50,344 nt of DNA, from positions 1 through 50,344 of the forward strand of contig CANRYS010000021.1 of assembly GCA_947644305.1 (NCBI GenBank). Direction: 5' to 3'. Origin of the DNA: an uncultured Roseburia sp. (lineage in GTDB: Bacteria; Bacillota; Clostridia; Lachnospirales; Lachnospiraceae). The notes beneath the pieces were generated by a model. The model had not been told where the DNA came from. It worked only from the letters and a program-made list of their open reading frames with translations, and did no database searches. This document shows positions 1-8,411 of the stretch, piece by piece; position 1 is the stretch's first letter; each line of letters opens with the position of its first letter. Both the position numbers and the translations under genes were made by a program.

Positions 1-410
1 ACAGCTTATTCAAGTGCGCCAATTTAGGGTTTTCCTCTACTTTCTTTCACACTATCCCTTCTTTATAAAATTGTAGTAATAAATATATCAACAATATTTT
101 ACAAGATTTTTCCTATTTTGTCAAATAGCATCTACTTTAAATATTGCATTTATATTCTCGCTATTCAGAGTTATCCTTATCTTAGGATAAGCAATATACC
201 CATCAAAAAATAATCACAAAGGAAATATTCAAGAAAGCGAACGAGACCTTTCATTTTCCCAAATAATTATAGTATATATGGAACATTATGGCGCCAAAAC
301 AAACGCGAACGTCATAAATGTGTAAACCGTGTATAATCATGGTGCAATACGGCGTCTTTGTATCATTCGTGACGTCTACACACAGGACTAGAACATTGCC
401 TCCTCCCCCC
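1..410. other. Non-coding stretch, no gene recognised
   Basis: No open frame with a ribosome binding site was found on either strand. The sequence is AT-rich with a short inverted repeat (TTATCC/GGATAA near 171-190). The first 35 bases contain AGTGCGCCAATTT, which loosely resembles the termini of the 270-bp element described below, but the match is too poor to call. Confidence 0.4.
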
Positions 411-438
411 TTGACAACCACTTCCCTCCTATTATAAA
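411..438 (+). promoter_or_regulatory. SigA-type promoter for the 61-aa protein
   Basis: TTGACA at 411-416 and TATAAA at 433-438 are separated by 16 bp. They lie 45 bp ahead of the start at 483. Confidence 0.6.
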
Positions 439-482
439 ATTATCTCGACGGCAACAAATCTTACTGGAAAGAAGGGTATTAG

Positions 483-668
483 ATGTCAGAAGAATATAGC
501 ATAAAGAAAAAAATTTCAGATATTATTAACGGAGAATCCGACTCCGAACGAGCCAGAAAAGAAAGCATGAAGGGGAAAATTGACCGAGCTGATGATATAT
601 TTCAATTTTTCTTACTTTTATTTGGACTTGGCTTCTGGGTCGTCATGATCCTTAAAATGTTTTTGTAA
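483..668 (+). CDS. Small C-tail membrane protein, unknown function
   Basis: A 61-residue protein whose first 38 residues are highly charged (many Lys, Glu, Asp, Arg) and whose last 20 or so residues form one hydrophobic segment (FFLLLFGLGFWVVMILKMFL), so it is probably anchored by its C-terminus in the membrane. GAAAGAAGGG lies about 6 bases ahead of the ATG. A clear SigA promoter precedes it and the DUF951 gene follows 38 bp downstream in the same direction. I do not recognise the family. Confidence 0.6.
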   Translation: MSEEYSIKKKISDIINGESDSERARKESMKGKIDRADDIFQFFLLLFGLGFWVVMILKMFL

Positions 669-706
669 GTATAAAATGACCAGCGCAATGAAAGGAGTTC
701 ACAAAA

Positions 707-880
707 ATGGATTTTGAATTAGGGCAGATTATAAAAATGAAAAAAGCACATCCATGTGGCGAAAACCGCTGGGAGATTTTACGAGTAGGCATGGACTTTC
801 GCCTCAAATGCATGGGTTGTGGTAGGCAGGTCATGGTGCCAAGAAAACTGGTAGAAAAAAACTTCAAAGGCTTTTTATAA
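707..880 (+). CDS. DUF951 family protein
   Basis: A 57-residue protein beginning MDFELGQIIKMKKAHPCGEN and carrying the family's pattern: a KKxHPCG motif near residues 12-18, RWEILRVGMD, then a CxxC (CMGC, residues 35-38) likely to bind zinc. DUF951 proteins are small, nearly universal in Firmicutes and often sit just ahead of rpsF; their function is not established. AAAGGAG is placed 9 bases before the ATG. The gene falls below the usual ORF length cut-off and could be missed by automated calling. Confidence 0.9.
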   Translation: MDFELGQIIKMKKAHPCGENRWEILRVGMDFRLKCMGCGRQVMVPRKLVEKNFKGFL

Positions 881-886
881 AAACCT

Positions 887-936
887 AGCTGGGCGGTGCC
901 AATTTGAACCCTGTTTCAGACTGACGCCGCCTAGCT
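887..936. repeat. Miniature (50-bp) copy of the 270-bp palindromic element
   Basis: The left 31 bases match the left end of the full elements at 2187 and 47906 (GGTGCCAATTTGAACCCTG plus TTTC). The right end, GACGCCGCCTAGCT, pairs back with the left end, AGCTGGGCGGTGCC, as a stem with two wobble pairs and one mismatch. The stem uses GGGCGG/CCGCC where the subtilase copy uses CAATGG/CCATTG, so sequence differs while pairing is kept. It sits between DUF951 and the rpsF promoter. There is no T-run, so it is not an ordinary terminator. Confidence 0.65.
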
Positions 937-956
937 TAATTTACATCACTTTTTCC

Positions 957-985
957 TTGCATTTCCAACTTATCCATGCTATAAT
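957..985 (+). promoter_or_regulatory. SigA-type promoter of rpsF-ssb-rpsR
   Basis: TTGCAT at 957-962 and TATAAT at 980-985 with a 17-bp spacer. The roughly 105-nt leader before rpsF could hold an S6:S18 binding structure, but I could not identify it with confidence. Confidence 0.75.
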
Positions 986-1098
986 GATATTCCGTGATGT
1001 TAAAAATCATATTCCTTGTTCTTCCCTAAGAAGGTTTTACATCAGAGCCACATTTCTTTTAAGGAAGAGCCAGAGACCAAAAGGAGGTGCAGGCAACT

Positions 1099-1386
1099 AT
1101 GAATAAGTATGAATTAGCTTTAGTTGTTAGTGCAAAAGTTGATGACGAAGTAAGAAATGCCACTGTCGAAAAAGCAAAAGAAGTTATTACTACTTTCGGC
1201 GGTACAATCACAAACGTCGATGAATGGGGCAAGAAAAAACTTGCTTATGAGATTCAGAAGATGGGCGAAGGCTTTTATTACTTTATTCAGTTCGACTCTG
1301 AGCCAGATACACCAGGCGAGATCGAACAGCGACTTCGCATTATGGACAACGTGCTTCGATACTTATGCGTAAAACAGGAAGCATAA
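1099..1386 (+). CDS. rpsF: 30S ribosomal protein S6
   Basis: Ribosomal protein S6, 95 residues, which pairs with S18 in the platform of the small subunit. The typical start MNKYELALVV and the internal region FGGTITNVDEWGKKKLAYEI are clear. An upstream in-frame GTG at 1087 is part of the Shine-Dalgarno sequence AGGAGGTG, so the ATG at 1099 is preferred. It is the first gene of the conserved rpsF-ssb-rpsR operon, with a strong promoter at 957-985. Confidence 0.97.
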   Translation: MNKYELALVVSAKVDDEVRNATVEKAKEVITTFGGTITNVDEWGKKKLAYEIQKMGEGFYYFIQFDSEPDTPGEIEQRLRIMDNVLRYLCVKQEA

Positions 1387-1405
1387 GAATAGGAGGAATC
1401 CTTCC

Positions 1406-1858
1406 ATGAATAAAGTAATTTTAATGGGTAATTTGACAAGAGACCCTGAGATCAGATATTCCCAGGGTGAAAATTCGTTGGCAATTGCTAGATTTAGTAT
1501 TGCAGTAAACCGCAGATTCGCTCGTCAGGGTGATACTGACACAGATTTCTTCAACTGTACTGCTTTTGGCAGACAGGCTGAGTTTGTAGAGAAATATTTC
1601 AAACAGGGATCCCGTATGCTGCTCACTGGGCGCGTTCAGAACGACAACTACACCAATAAAAACGGTGAAAAAGTGTACAGTGTACAGATCATTGCAGAAG
1701 AAGTTGAATTTGCCGAGAGAAAGAGTACTGCCGATGCCAATGCAGCCACAAGAAACAACGGTGGTTTTGGTGGTGGAGCTCCAGAACCAGCTATGGCGGC
1801 GGATGATGACTTTATGAACATCCCAGATGGCATAGAAGATGGTTTACCATTTAACTAA
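1406..1858 (+). CDS. ssb: Single-stranded DNA-binding protein
   Basis: SSB of 150 residues. An N-terminal OB fold (about 1-105: MNKVILMGNLTRDPEIR, FFNCTAFGRQAEFVEKYFKQG, LLTGRVQNDNY) is followed by a short Gly/Ala-rich linker and the acidic tip DDDFMNIPDGIEDGLPFN. The canonical tip ends DDDIPF; here it ends GLPFN, so the last Asn follows the Pro-Phe pair that docks partner proteins. It lies 19 bp after rpsF with AGGAGGA as binding site and is presumably co-transcribed with it. Confidence 0.97.
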   Translation: MNKVILMGNLTRDPEIRYSQGENSLAIARFSIAVNRRFARQGDTDTDFFNCTAFGRQAEFVEKYFKQGSRMLLTGRVQNDNYTNKNGEKVYSVQIIAEEVEFAERKSTADANAATRNNGGFGGGAPEPAMAADDDFMNIPDGIEDGLPFN

Positions 1859-1900
1859 ATCCTTTGACAACTCATATTCGTTTATAAGGAGGCAATCAAA

Positions 1901-2167
1901 ATGGCTTATAACAAGGGAAACGGTTCAGATTCTCCAATGAGAAGAAGAGGCCCTCGCAGAAGAAAAAAAGTATGTGCATTTTGCGCTGACAAAGAGCACG
2001 ATTATATCGATTACAAAGATACAAACAAGCTGAAAAGATACATGTCCGAGAGAGGTAAGATCCTTCCTAGAAGAATTACCGGTACATGTGCAAAACATCA
2101 GCGCGCTCTTACAGCAGCGATCAAACGTTCTCGTCACGTAGCATTGATGCCATATACATTAGACTGA
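1901..2167 (+). CDS. rpsR: 30S ribosomal protein S18
   Basis: Ribosomal protein S18, 88 residues, binding partner of S6. The hallmark segments are present: [29 protein letters not shown], and [22 protein letters not shown] Cys pair at the N-terminal CAFC with CAKH further on is the zinc-retaining form. AAGGAGG precedes the ATG. The transcript continues through a 271-bp palindromic element (2187-2457) before it meets the terminator at 2461-2489. Confidence 0.97.
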   Translation: MAYNKGNGSDSPMRRRGPRRRKKVCAFCADKEHDYIDYKDTNKLKRYMSERGKILPRRITGTCAKHQRALTAAIKRSRHVALMPYTLD

Positions 2168-2186
2168 TTTGAATAATAGCTGATTT

Positions 2187-2457
2187 AGCCCGACGGTGCC
2201 AATTTGAACCCTGTTTCGTACTGCGCTAGCAGCAAAATAGCGTTGTTGCTTTCATTCGATGATGTCACCACATCACCTCATTCAAGCGCCTAGCTATTTT
2301 GCTGCTATCACAATCCGAAATCTTCGACCTCCGCTTGTGATTTTCCAATTTACAAGGAAACGGAATGAAACGTACTGGAGGTACGTTGATTGACGTTGAC
2401 GTAGCAAATTGGAAAATCACAAGTCGGAGGCAGGGTTCAAATTAGCGCCATCGAGCT
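2187..2457. mobile_element. 271-bp palindromic structured element, copy A
   Basis: Imperfect 27-bp terminal inverted repeats (2187-2213 and 2431-2457, sharing the inner 13 bases AATTTGAACCCTG) enclose two long internal hairpins. Arm I pairs AGCAGCAAAATAGC (2228-2241) with 2293-2306 and carries an apical stem-loop at 2258-2277. Arm II pairs 2328-2352 with 2405-2430 and contains the 7-bp hairpin AACGTAC/GTACGTT. Copy B at 47906-48175 has the same architecture. No open frame of note lies inside. It behaves like a MITE or a structured RNA repeat; I know no named family that it matches. Confidence 0.8.
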
Positions 2458-2460
2458 AAC

Positions 2461-2489
2461 AAAGGGACACCGACAGGATGTCCCTTTTT
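2461..2489 (+). terminator. Rho-independent terminator of rpsF-ssb-rpsR
   Basis: AAGGGACA and TGTCCCTT form an 8-bp stem around a 9-base loop, followed by T residues. Confidence 0.8.
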
Positions 2490-2534
2490 CTGTGCCGATT
2501 TCTCGATCTTCTATCCCAAAAAAGTAAACCAATA

Positions 2535-2569
2535 TAAAAAAGGGAGATCCTTTGAAAAAGAATCTCCCT
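2535..2569 (-). terminator. Rho-independent terminator of the GH43 gene
   Basis: Read on the minus strand, AGGGAGAT pairs with ATCTCCCT and runs into six T. It lies just past the GH43 stop. Confidence 0.8.
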
Positions 2570-2591
2570 CTAAATTTATCCTATTCGTTCA

Positions 2592-5585
2592 TTATACGGC
2601 AGGACCTGGTACTATTTCTTTGCTAAATCTCCATGTGTCAACCAGAATACCCTCTGCTTTGAATACAAAGAACAATCTGTGTGTTCCTGTGATCGGAGCT
2701 GCGAAATTCACTGACATGTCGGCGAATGTTGTATCACTTCCAGTTGATGTAACTGCAAGTTCGCCAACCTTGTTTTCCGCTTCCATATTATCGATATAAA
2801 CCTCAACAGTTCCTGTTTCACCAGCATTCGCTATACTCATTGTAAGAGACTTTGCTCCATCCGTGCCAAATGCCACTTTCTCAAGACCAACATAATCACC
2901 AGAGTCGATAGAAGAAAGAACACGGTTATTTCGATTGTTATCCTGCTTTGGTCCTACGATCGTAGATGTTCCAACTGACCAGGCAAAGGTCTCAGCCTCT
3001 ACCATAGCATACGGATTAAAGTCAAGAGTTGACTCCACACCAGTTGTTGTCATCTCAGCGGTAAGGTTTCCATCCGCATCGATCGTCACCATATCTACTC
3101 CTGATGTACGGTATCCCTGTGTAAGTCCCATATCCACTCCCGGTTTCTGGGAATGATAGAACATATAGAGCTTATCACCTCTCTGCAGCATGCAGTGATG
3201 GTTGTTGTTAAATTCGTTGCTTGGCACATCCGGGAAGAAATATGTTGGATTCTTCAGCACTACTTTTGCCTCAGACCACGGTCCCATCGGATTGTCACTT
3301 ACCATATAAGCAATGTTGGCAATACCAAGCTTGTTTGTATCCGGACGCTTATCTGCGCCATCCCAGTTTGTACAGTAGCTGTAATAGTATTTTCCGTTGA
3401 TCTTATTGATTCCAGAGTCCTCAAACATAGCCGGTGCATCGATTTCAACTGGATCACCCTTCAGGCTGATCATATCGTCACCAAGTTTAACTACTCTTGC
3501 ACATTTCGGATGGTCTCTGTCTTTTGCTTCACCAATTCCACCAAAATACAGATAACCCTGTCCGTCGTCATCTACAAATACCGCTGGGTCAAACAACCAA
3601 GGAACTTCAGCTCCTCCACAGTTCGGCGTCTCACGGCTGATCAGCTGTTTTCCGATCGGATCACGCCATGGACCTGTCGGGCTATCTCCCTCAAGTACAC
3701 CGATACCACTTCCATTGTCTGCAAAATAGATAAAGAACTTATCTTTTCCATTGATCTTTTTATATGTCACCGCAGGTGCCCAGCTGTTTGCTGCCCATTT
3801 TGCAGGACCGTTCTTACCAGCCACCTGGATGATTCCCTCATCGGTCCAGTTCACCATATCTTTGGATGAATAACAGTTCAGTGTTTTTATGTGAGAATAA
3901 CTGTTCTTTGGAATCTCTCCATCCTCACCAATGATCATCGCCTGGCTGTCATTGGTTCCATAAACATAGACAGTCCCCTCATACTCGATGGCAAATGGAT
4001 CTGCCATAAAACGCTGGGATGCAATTGGATTGTTGTTTCCAACCGGCTTATTCGCCTCAGTCAATCCGTCCGTATTGACCGGCGCATCTCCACCCTTTAA
4101 TGTAATTGAAGTAAGATTAAAGTTCACAGTTGGTCCCTCGCTTCCTTTCGTACCAAGAATCAGAAAATATGCATAACCGGAGCCATCAAATTTCCATTCC
4201 CCTTTTCCGTCAAATGCCGATGGATAATTCCATTCATCCGGCTTTTCCGGGCTGGTTATGAAGAATGTACCAGCATTATCTTTGAAACATATACGATAGT
4301 CACCGGATATGCTTCCTTCAAACTGAACGCTTGAGAATTTCGACACATCAACTGGATGATCAAAAGCGATAGCATAATATCTCCAGCCGGATTCCAGATC
4401 CACACTTCCGTCTTCTTTTAAAGTCCCGGAAGCATTCCCATCTTTATCAGATGGCTTAAGCTGATCACCTGTCATAGTGAAGGTCTCAGTCAGAGCATCC
4501 TCCGGAGCCGGTTCTTCAATCTCCGGTGTCATCACTGGCTCCTGCTCCCCATCCTTCAATATTCTGGCTTCCATCTTATCAATGCCAAAATCAGCAGCCG
4601 TACAGATCACACGAACTTCACGGAATTTACCAGCAGGAACGGTGATCACTTTGAGGATCTGCTCCCACTCTGTATTCAGCTTCCGGCTGACGATCGTATC
4701 ATATTTCTCTGCGAGGTAAGCACTGTCGTCGTATGTATTTCCTCCATAGAAGATCGCCTTTTTATATTTATCTGCTTCACTTTCTGCCTTTACATAAGCA
4801 GAAACCACATATTTCACAGATGACTTGCCAAGACGGTTATCCAGGAATACTACTGGACCGCTCCACTGGCTCTGCTTGATCACCGCATATCCGCTGTTGT
4901 CAAGTCCGCCTTCTGGCATGTAAATCGTCTTTCCTTCTGCTGTATCGCTATTTTTGATCACCGCATCTTCAGCGCTCTCAAAATTCTCGATCAGCGGCAG
5001 ATCCGGCCACGTCACACCGTATGTCGAATCATTTGGATCAATCGGTGGTTTCGCTGTCGGGCTTGCCGTCGGCTCTGCCGATGTTCCTGGCTCGTCTGTC
5101 TTATCTGCCGGCGGATTTGTCGGTGTCCCTGGCTGGTCTGTATTTCCTGCTGGCGGATTTGTCGGTGTTCCTGGCTGAGTAGAAGGAGCCGGCGGATTTG
5201 TTACAGGTGGTTTTTGTGTAACAACAGGAACTTTCTTTTTTGTTACTGTAACCTTAACAGTACCTACTTTACGTTTTTTCTTACCTTTTTTCTCTGTAAC
5301 AACAATGGTAGTCTTTCCAGCCTTAACGCCTTTTACAACACCTTTCTTTGTAACAGATGCAACCTTTTTCTTCTTACTTTTAAAGGTGTATTTTGCTTTT
5401 TTCACCTTGTTTTTAATGACAATCGTCTTCTTTTTGCCAACTTGCACAGAAATCTTTTTCGTCTTCAGCTTGGCTTTTTTGGCCGCCTCAGCCGTCTGAC
5501 CATTTCCCGGTGCGAATACGCTGACACACATCAGTGCAGCAGCTGACAAAAGGGATATTGCTCGCATTCCCATTCGCCTCGTCAT
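2592..5585 (-). CDS. Secreted modular GH43 glycosidase with CBM6, arabinoxylan-active type
   Basis: A 997-residue exported enzyme. Order: signal peptide (1-35), Lys-rich Big_2-like module (36-117), Pro/Thr linker with repeated PGTPTNPPA (118-185), a carbohydrate-binding-like beta-sandwich (about 190-350), a second one (about 365-498), a five-bladed GH43 domain (about 515-840), and a C-terminal CBM6-like module (about 860-990). The GH43 triad is visible: Asp529 (FMADPF), Asp666 (WLFDPAVF) and Glu722 (MFEDSG). The arrangement GH43-CBM6 resembles arabinoxylan arabinofuranohydrolases and xylosidases, but exact specificity cannot be read from sequence. It has no LPXTG motif. AAAGGAGG precedes the ATG. 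It is divergent from an AraC-type regulator and has its own terminator, so it is a single-gene unit. Confidence 0.88.
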   Translation of the reverse strand: MTRRMGMRAISLLSAAALMCVSVFAPGNGQTAEAAKKAKLKTKKISVQVGKKKTIVIKNKVKKAKYTFKSKKKKVASVTKKGVVKGVKAGKTTIVVTEKKGKKKRKVGTVKVTVTKKKVPVVTQKPPVTNPPAPSTQPGTPTNPPAGNTDQPGTPTNPPADKTDEPGTSAEPTASPTAKPPIDPNDSTYGVTWPDLPLIENFESAEDAVIKNSDTAEGKTIYMPEGGLDNSGYAVIKQSQWSGPVVFLDNRLGKSSVKYVVSAYVKAESEADKYKKAIFYGGNTYDDSAYLAEKYDTIVSRKLNTEWEQILKVITVPAGKFREVRVICTAADFGIDKMEARILKDGEQEPVMTPEIEEPAPEDALTETFTMTGDQLKPSDKDGNASGTLKEDGSVDLESGWRYYAIAFDHPVDVSKFSSVQFEGSISGDYRICFKDNAGTFFITSPEKPDEWNYPSAFDGKGEWKFDGSGYAYFLILGTKGSEGPTVNFNLTSITLKGGDAPVNTDGLTEANKPVGNNNPIASQRFMADPFAIEYEGTVYVYGTNDSQAMIIGEDGEIPKNSYSHIKTLNCYSSKDMVNWTDEGIIQVAGKNGPAKWAANSWAPAVTYKKINGKDKFFIYFADNGSGIGVLEGDSPTGPWRDPIGKQLISRETPNCGGAEVPWLFDPAVFVDDDGQGYLYFGGIGEAKDRDHPKCARVVKLGDDMISLKGDPVEIDAPAMFEDSGINKINGKYYYSYCTNWDGADKRPDTNKLGIANIAYMVSDNPMGPWSEAKVVLKNPTYFFPDVPSNEFNNNHHCMLQRGDKLYMFYHSQKPGVDMGLTQGYRTSGVDMVTIDADGNLTAEMTTTGVESTLDFNPYAMVEAETFAWSVGTSTIVGPKQDNNRNNRVLSSIDSGDYVGLEKVAFGTDGAKSLTMSIANAGETGTVEVYIDNMEAENKVGELAVTSTGSDTTFADMSVNFAAPITGTHRLFFVFKAEGILVDTWRFSKEIVPGPAV

Positions 5586-5613
5586 AAAAAATACCTCCTT
5601 TAGGTTTGTGTTT

Positions 5614-5658
5614 TATATATCAAAAGAAACAAAAAAGGAAACGCTTTCTTGATATATA
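5614..5658. promoter_or_regulatory. Inverted-repeat operator with cre-like core between GH43 and AraC
   Basis: TATATATCAA (5614-5623) and TTGATATATA (5649-5658) are perfect 10-bp arms. Between them lies GGAAACGCTTTC (5637-5648), whose minus strand GAAAGCGTTTCC resembles a CcpA cre site with about three departures from consensus. It sits 30-70 bp ahead of the GH43 start, in the region shared with the AraC gene. Binding by the AraC protein or CcpA is inference. Confidence 0.5.
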
Positions 5659-5795
5659 TGTGATTAATTTATATAATTTTAATAATATATGGCAAGCAAT
5701 GTTTTTTCAATGATTTATCCCGAAACAAACTTGATTTATTCCGCAACCTGGTGTATAATTTTTGATATATTATCATCTTGAAAGGGGGAGGAATT

Positions 5796-6584
5796 ATGAT
5801 CAAAATTATTTATGCCATGATGGAAGACCATAAAGCTGAGGACTTTGAGGATAATTTGGTTTTCGGTCCGGGGGAGTACGAAATTATGCTTTTTGAAGTT
5901 CCTGTAAAGATAGAGGTGAACGGGGTCATGGAACATTGTCCAGAATATACCTGTATCCTGTATAAACCTGGCCAGCGCGTCCACTACTATGCCGCTTCCG
6001 GTGAACTGATCTATAACTGGATCCGCTTTAACTGCAACGAAGCCCTCTATACAGAATATTTCCTGCCTTATGGTATCCCCATCGTATGTCCAGACTTTGG
6101 CTGCTATGTCACTTACTGGCAGATGGTCGCCAACGAGAACTACTGGCAGTACAACAGTTCCAGTTATGTGAATGAACAGTTGATGCACATTATTTTCCAT
6201 CGTCTGCATGATTACGCCATGTCCTCTGACCCTTTTGTCTACCGGGATGTATTTATCAAATTGAGAAATTTGATCTATCAATGTCCAGAAGAAGCTTGGA
6301 CCCTCGAAAAAATGGCTTCTATTGTAAATCTGAGCACCCGCTCCCTGCAGAAATTTTACAAAGAATTTTTTCATACCACATGTATTAACGAAGTGATTAA
6401 CAGCCGAATCAACCAGGCAAAATTTCTTTTGGCACATACCAGCAGCAGTATACAAGAGATCAGTGAACACTGTGGCTATAACAGCATTGAGCACTTTTGC
6501 CGTCAGTTTAAAAAAAGTGAGGGGATGTCCCCTTCTGTCTACCGGAAACAGCCAGAGATTCTGGATCAGGCCGATGAATGTTAG
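5796..6584 (+). CDS. AraC-family transcriptional regulator
   Basis: A 262-residue regulator. The N-terminal 160 or so residues form a cupin-like sensing domain (PGEYEIMLFEVPVKIEVNG and CILYKPGQRVHYY). The C-terminal 100 residues hold the two-helix-turn-helix DNA-binding domain (LEKMASIVNLSTRSLQKFYKEFF, then IQEISEHCGYNSIEHFCRQFKKSEGMSPSVYR). A TTG start at 5778 would place the GGGGGAGG binding site inside the gene, so the ATG at 5796 is chosen. Divergent from the GH43 gene, it most likely responds to a xylan-derived sugar and controls GH43 and perhaps the downstream esterase. The sugar is unknown. Confidence 0.88.
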   Translation: MIKIIYAMMEDHKAEDFEDNLVFGPGEYEIMLFEVPVKIEVNGVMEHCPEYTCILYKPGQRVHYYAASGELIYNWIRFNCNEALYTEYFLPYGIPIVCPDFGCYVTYWQMVANENYWQYNSSSYVNEQLMHIIFHRLHDYAMSSDPFVYRDVFIKLRNLIYQCPEEAWTLEKMASIVNLSTRSLQKFYKEFFHTTCINEVINSRINQAKFLLAHTSSSIQEISEHCGYNSIEHFCRQFKKSEGMSPSVYRKQPEILDQADEC

Positions 6585-6775
6585 CCAGACATAAATAATT
6601 GTTGTCGTGCACCATCGAACCAGACGGAATTTTTTTGTGGGAAAAGAGAGAAAATGTTCCGAAACAGACGCAAAATGTTTTTCCTTATCGTGACGGTCTT
6701 CGTTTAAATACACTGGCACAACGGGCTCCCGAATCTTCACTGCTACATATATCAAGTTTTGGGCGCAATTAATCA
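6585..6775. other. Intergenic region between AraC and the esterase
   Basis: No gene or clear hairpin seen. The long antisense frame spanning this region and the AraC gene has no ribosome binding site and is not counted as a gene. Confidence 0.4.
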
Positions 6776-6804
6776 TTGAGCCCTTGTCTGGTGTTTTGTA
6801 TAAT
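6776..6804 (+). promoter_or_regulatory. SigA-type promoter of the first esterase
   Basis: TTGAGC (6776-6781), 17-bp spacer, TATAAT (6799-6804), 50 bp before the ATG. Confidence 0.6.
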
Positions 6805-6853
6805 AATTTTTAAAGATTAATAAATAAGAAAAACGTCCATAGGAGGATTACAT

Positions 6854-8161
6854 ATGATTAAACACACAAAATCATCCCGCGTTTTATCAGGTCTGGTACT
6901 TGGTTCCCTTGTCATCGGACTTATTAGTGCGCCAGTTTCTGATGCTGCTAAAAAAGCTGCCTTGAAGACAAAAAAAATCACATTAACAGTTGGACAAAAG
7001 AAACAAATTCAAATAAAAAACAAAAAGAAAAAAGCTGTATACAGTTTTAAATCCAACAAAAAAGCCTTGGCATCCGTTTCCAAAAAGGGTGTCGTTCTGG
7101 CAAAAAAAGCGGGAAATGTTAAAATCACCGTAAAAGAAAAATACAAAAAGAAAAATAGATCCCTGGGGACGGTACAGATTCAGATCAAACAAAAGACGAA
7201 ACCGATCCAATCTTCAAAACCGACACCGGCGGTGCCAGCGACTTCAACTCCGGCAGTCACAAATACTCCACCGGCAAATGTCACGGCATCACCTGAACCT
7301 ACGATTACTCCAACTCCAGAGCCAACTCCGACGCCGATCGCGACTCTTCCCCCAAGAGAAGAGGATGACAATTACGACACTCCAAAAGGGTTTGATCAGA
7401 AGAAAAGTGGTGTGACATATGGCAGTCTGCGTCAGATCAGTTATAATTCCACCACAACGGGAACGAAACGTATCGCCAACGTAATTCTCCCCGCTAATTA
7501 TTCCGAAGAGAATGAATATCCTGTTCTTTATCTTCTTCACGGAATTGGCGGCGACCACACCGAATGGCTCGGCAGCAATCCGGTCCAGGTGATCGGAAAT
7601 CTGATCGCCGAAGAGATGGCGCCTGAAATGATCGTTGTTATGCCAAATGTCCGCGCCCGCGCCGACGATAAGAAAGATCCAGATGACCAGTTTACTGTTG
7701 AACACTTTAAAGCATTTGACAACTTCATCAATGACCTGCGAGATGACCTGATGCCTTACATGAAGGCCAATTATCCTATCGCTGAGGGACGGGCAAACAC
7801 TGCCATTGCCGGACTCTCCATGGGAGGGCGTGAATCAATTTACATCGGACTTACCATGCCGGATACCTTTGGCTATATCGGCGCCTTTGAGCCCGCTGTC
7901 GGGGTACTTCCATATAACCACGAAGGGGATGATGGGCTTTTCACGGAGGACACCTTAAAACTTCCAGATGAATATAATGACAGAACCTACATTTTGATCT
8001 GCAAAGGCACGAAAGATACTACCGTGGGCGACGCTCCATTAAATTACCATAATGCCCTTACGAAAAATGGAACACCTCATGCTTATTATACCGTAGATTT
8101 CGGTCATGACCATTCAGCATGGAAAAATGGTTTGTACAACTTTGTAAGACGGATATTCTAA
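6854..8161 (+). CDS. Secreted CE1-type esterase (feruloyl/acetyl-xylan esterase-like)
   Basis: A 435-residue exported alpha/beta hydrolase of the esterase D/CE1 group, which removes acyl groups such as ferulate or acetate from xylan. Signal peptide (1-30), Lys-rich Big_2-like module (31-112), Pro/Thr linker (113-168), hydrolase domain (about 185-435). Visible catalytic parts: the oxyanion segment LLHGIGGDHTEW, nucleophile Ser322 in GLSMGG, Asp388 (KGTKDTT) and His418 (FGHDHSAW). AGGAGG precedes the ATG. It follows the AraC gene but has its own promoter and terminator. A paralogue with the same architecture lies at 28008-29390. Acyl specificity cannot be decided. Confidence 0.88.
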   Translation: MIKHTKSSRVLSGLVLGSLVIGLISAPVSDAAKKAALKTKKITLTVGQKKQIQIKNKKKKAVYSFKSNKKALASVSKKGVVLAKKAGNVKITVKEKYKKKNRSLGTVQIQIKQKTKPIQSSKPTPAVPATSTPAVTNTPPANVTASPEPTITPTPEPTPTPIATLPPREEDDNYDTPKGFDQKKSGVTYGSLRQISYNSTTTGTKRIANVILPANYSEENEYPVLYLLHGIGGDHTEWLGSNPVQVIGNLIAEEMAPEMIVVMPNVRARADDKKDPDDQFTVEHFKAFDNFINDLRDDLMPYMKANYPIAEGRANTAIAGLSMGGRESIYIGLTMPDTFGYIGAFEPAVGVLPYNHEGDDGLFTEDTLKLPDEYNDRTYILICKGTKDTTVGDAPLNYHNALTKNGTPHAYYTVDFGHDHSAWKNGLYNFVRRIF

Positions 8162-8275
8162 AAACTCTTTTTCAGTAAAGGGTAATATAAAAATAGCTAT
8201 ACGCACTTGAAGACAGACCTACATAGAAGAATAGAAAATATTTTAAAACTCTTTTCAACTAATTTTTATATGAAA

Positions 8276-8322
8276 ATACCACTGCCCACCAAAAAATAGG
8301 TATGTGCAGTGGTGTTTTTTTG
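8276..8322 (+). terminator. Rho-independent terminator after the first esterase
   Basis: ACCACTGC pairs with GCAGTGGT across a 20-base loop and is followed by seven T. Confidence 0.7.
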
Positions 8323-8411
8323 TTGTTTCAAGGATTTATTTTTCTTTCCTTTTCCTTTGAATGATGGTATAATGACTTTATATAGCCAGATTTGGGAATG
8401 GAGGGAAAGGA

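Noticed and set aside
986-1098. Possible S6:S18 autoregulatory leader of rpsF
   Set aside because: A CCG followed by a weak 4-bp stem is present near 993, but I could not build the conserved fold; needs a covariance search.
5736-6776. A 346-codon minus-strand frame over the AraC gene
   Set aside because: No ribosome binding site, no family resemblance, and it is fully antisense to a clear AraC protein.
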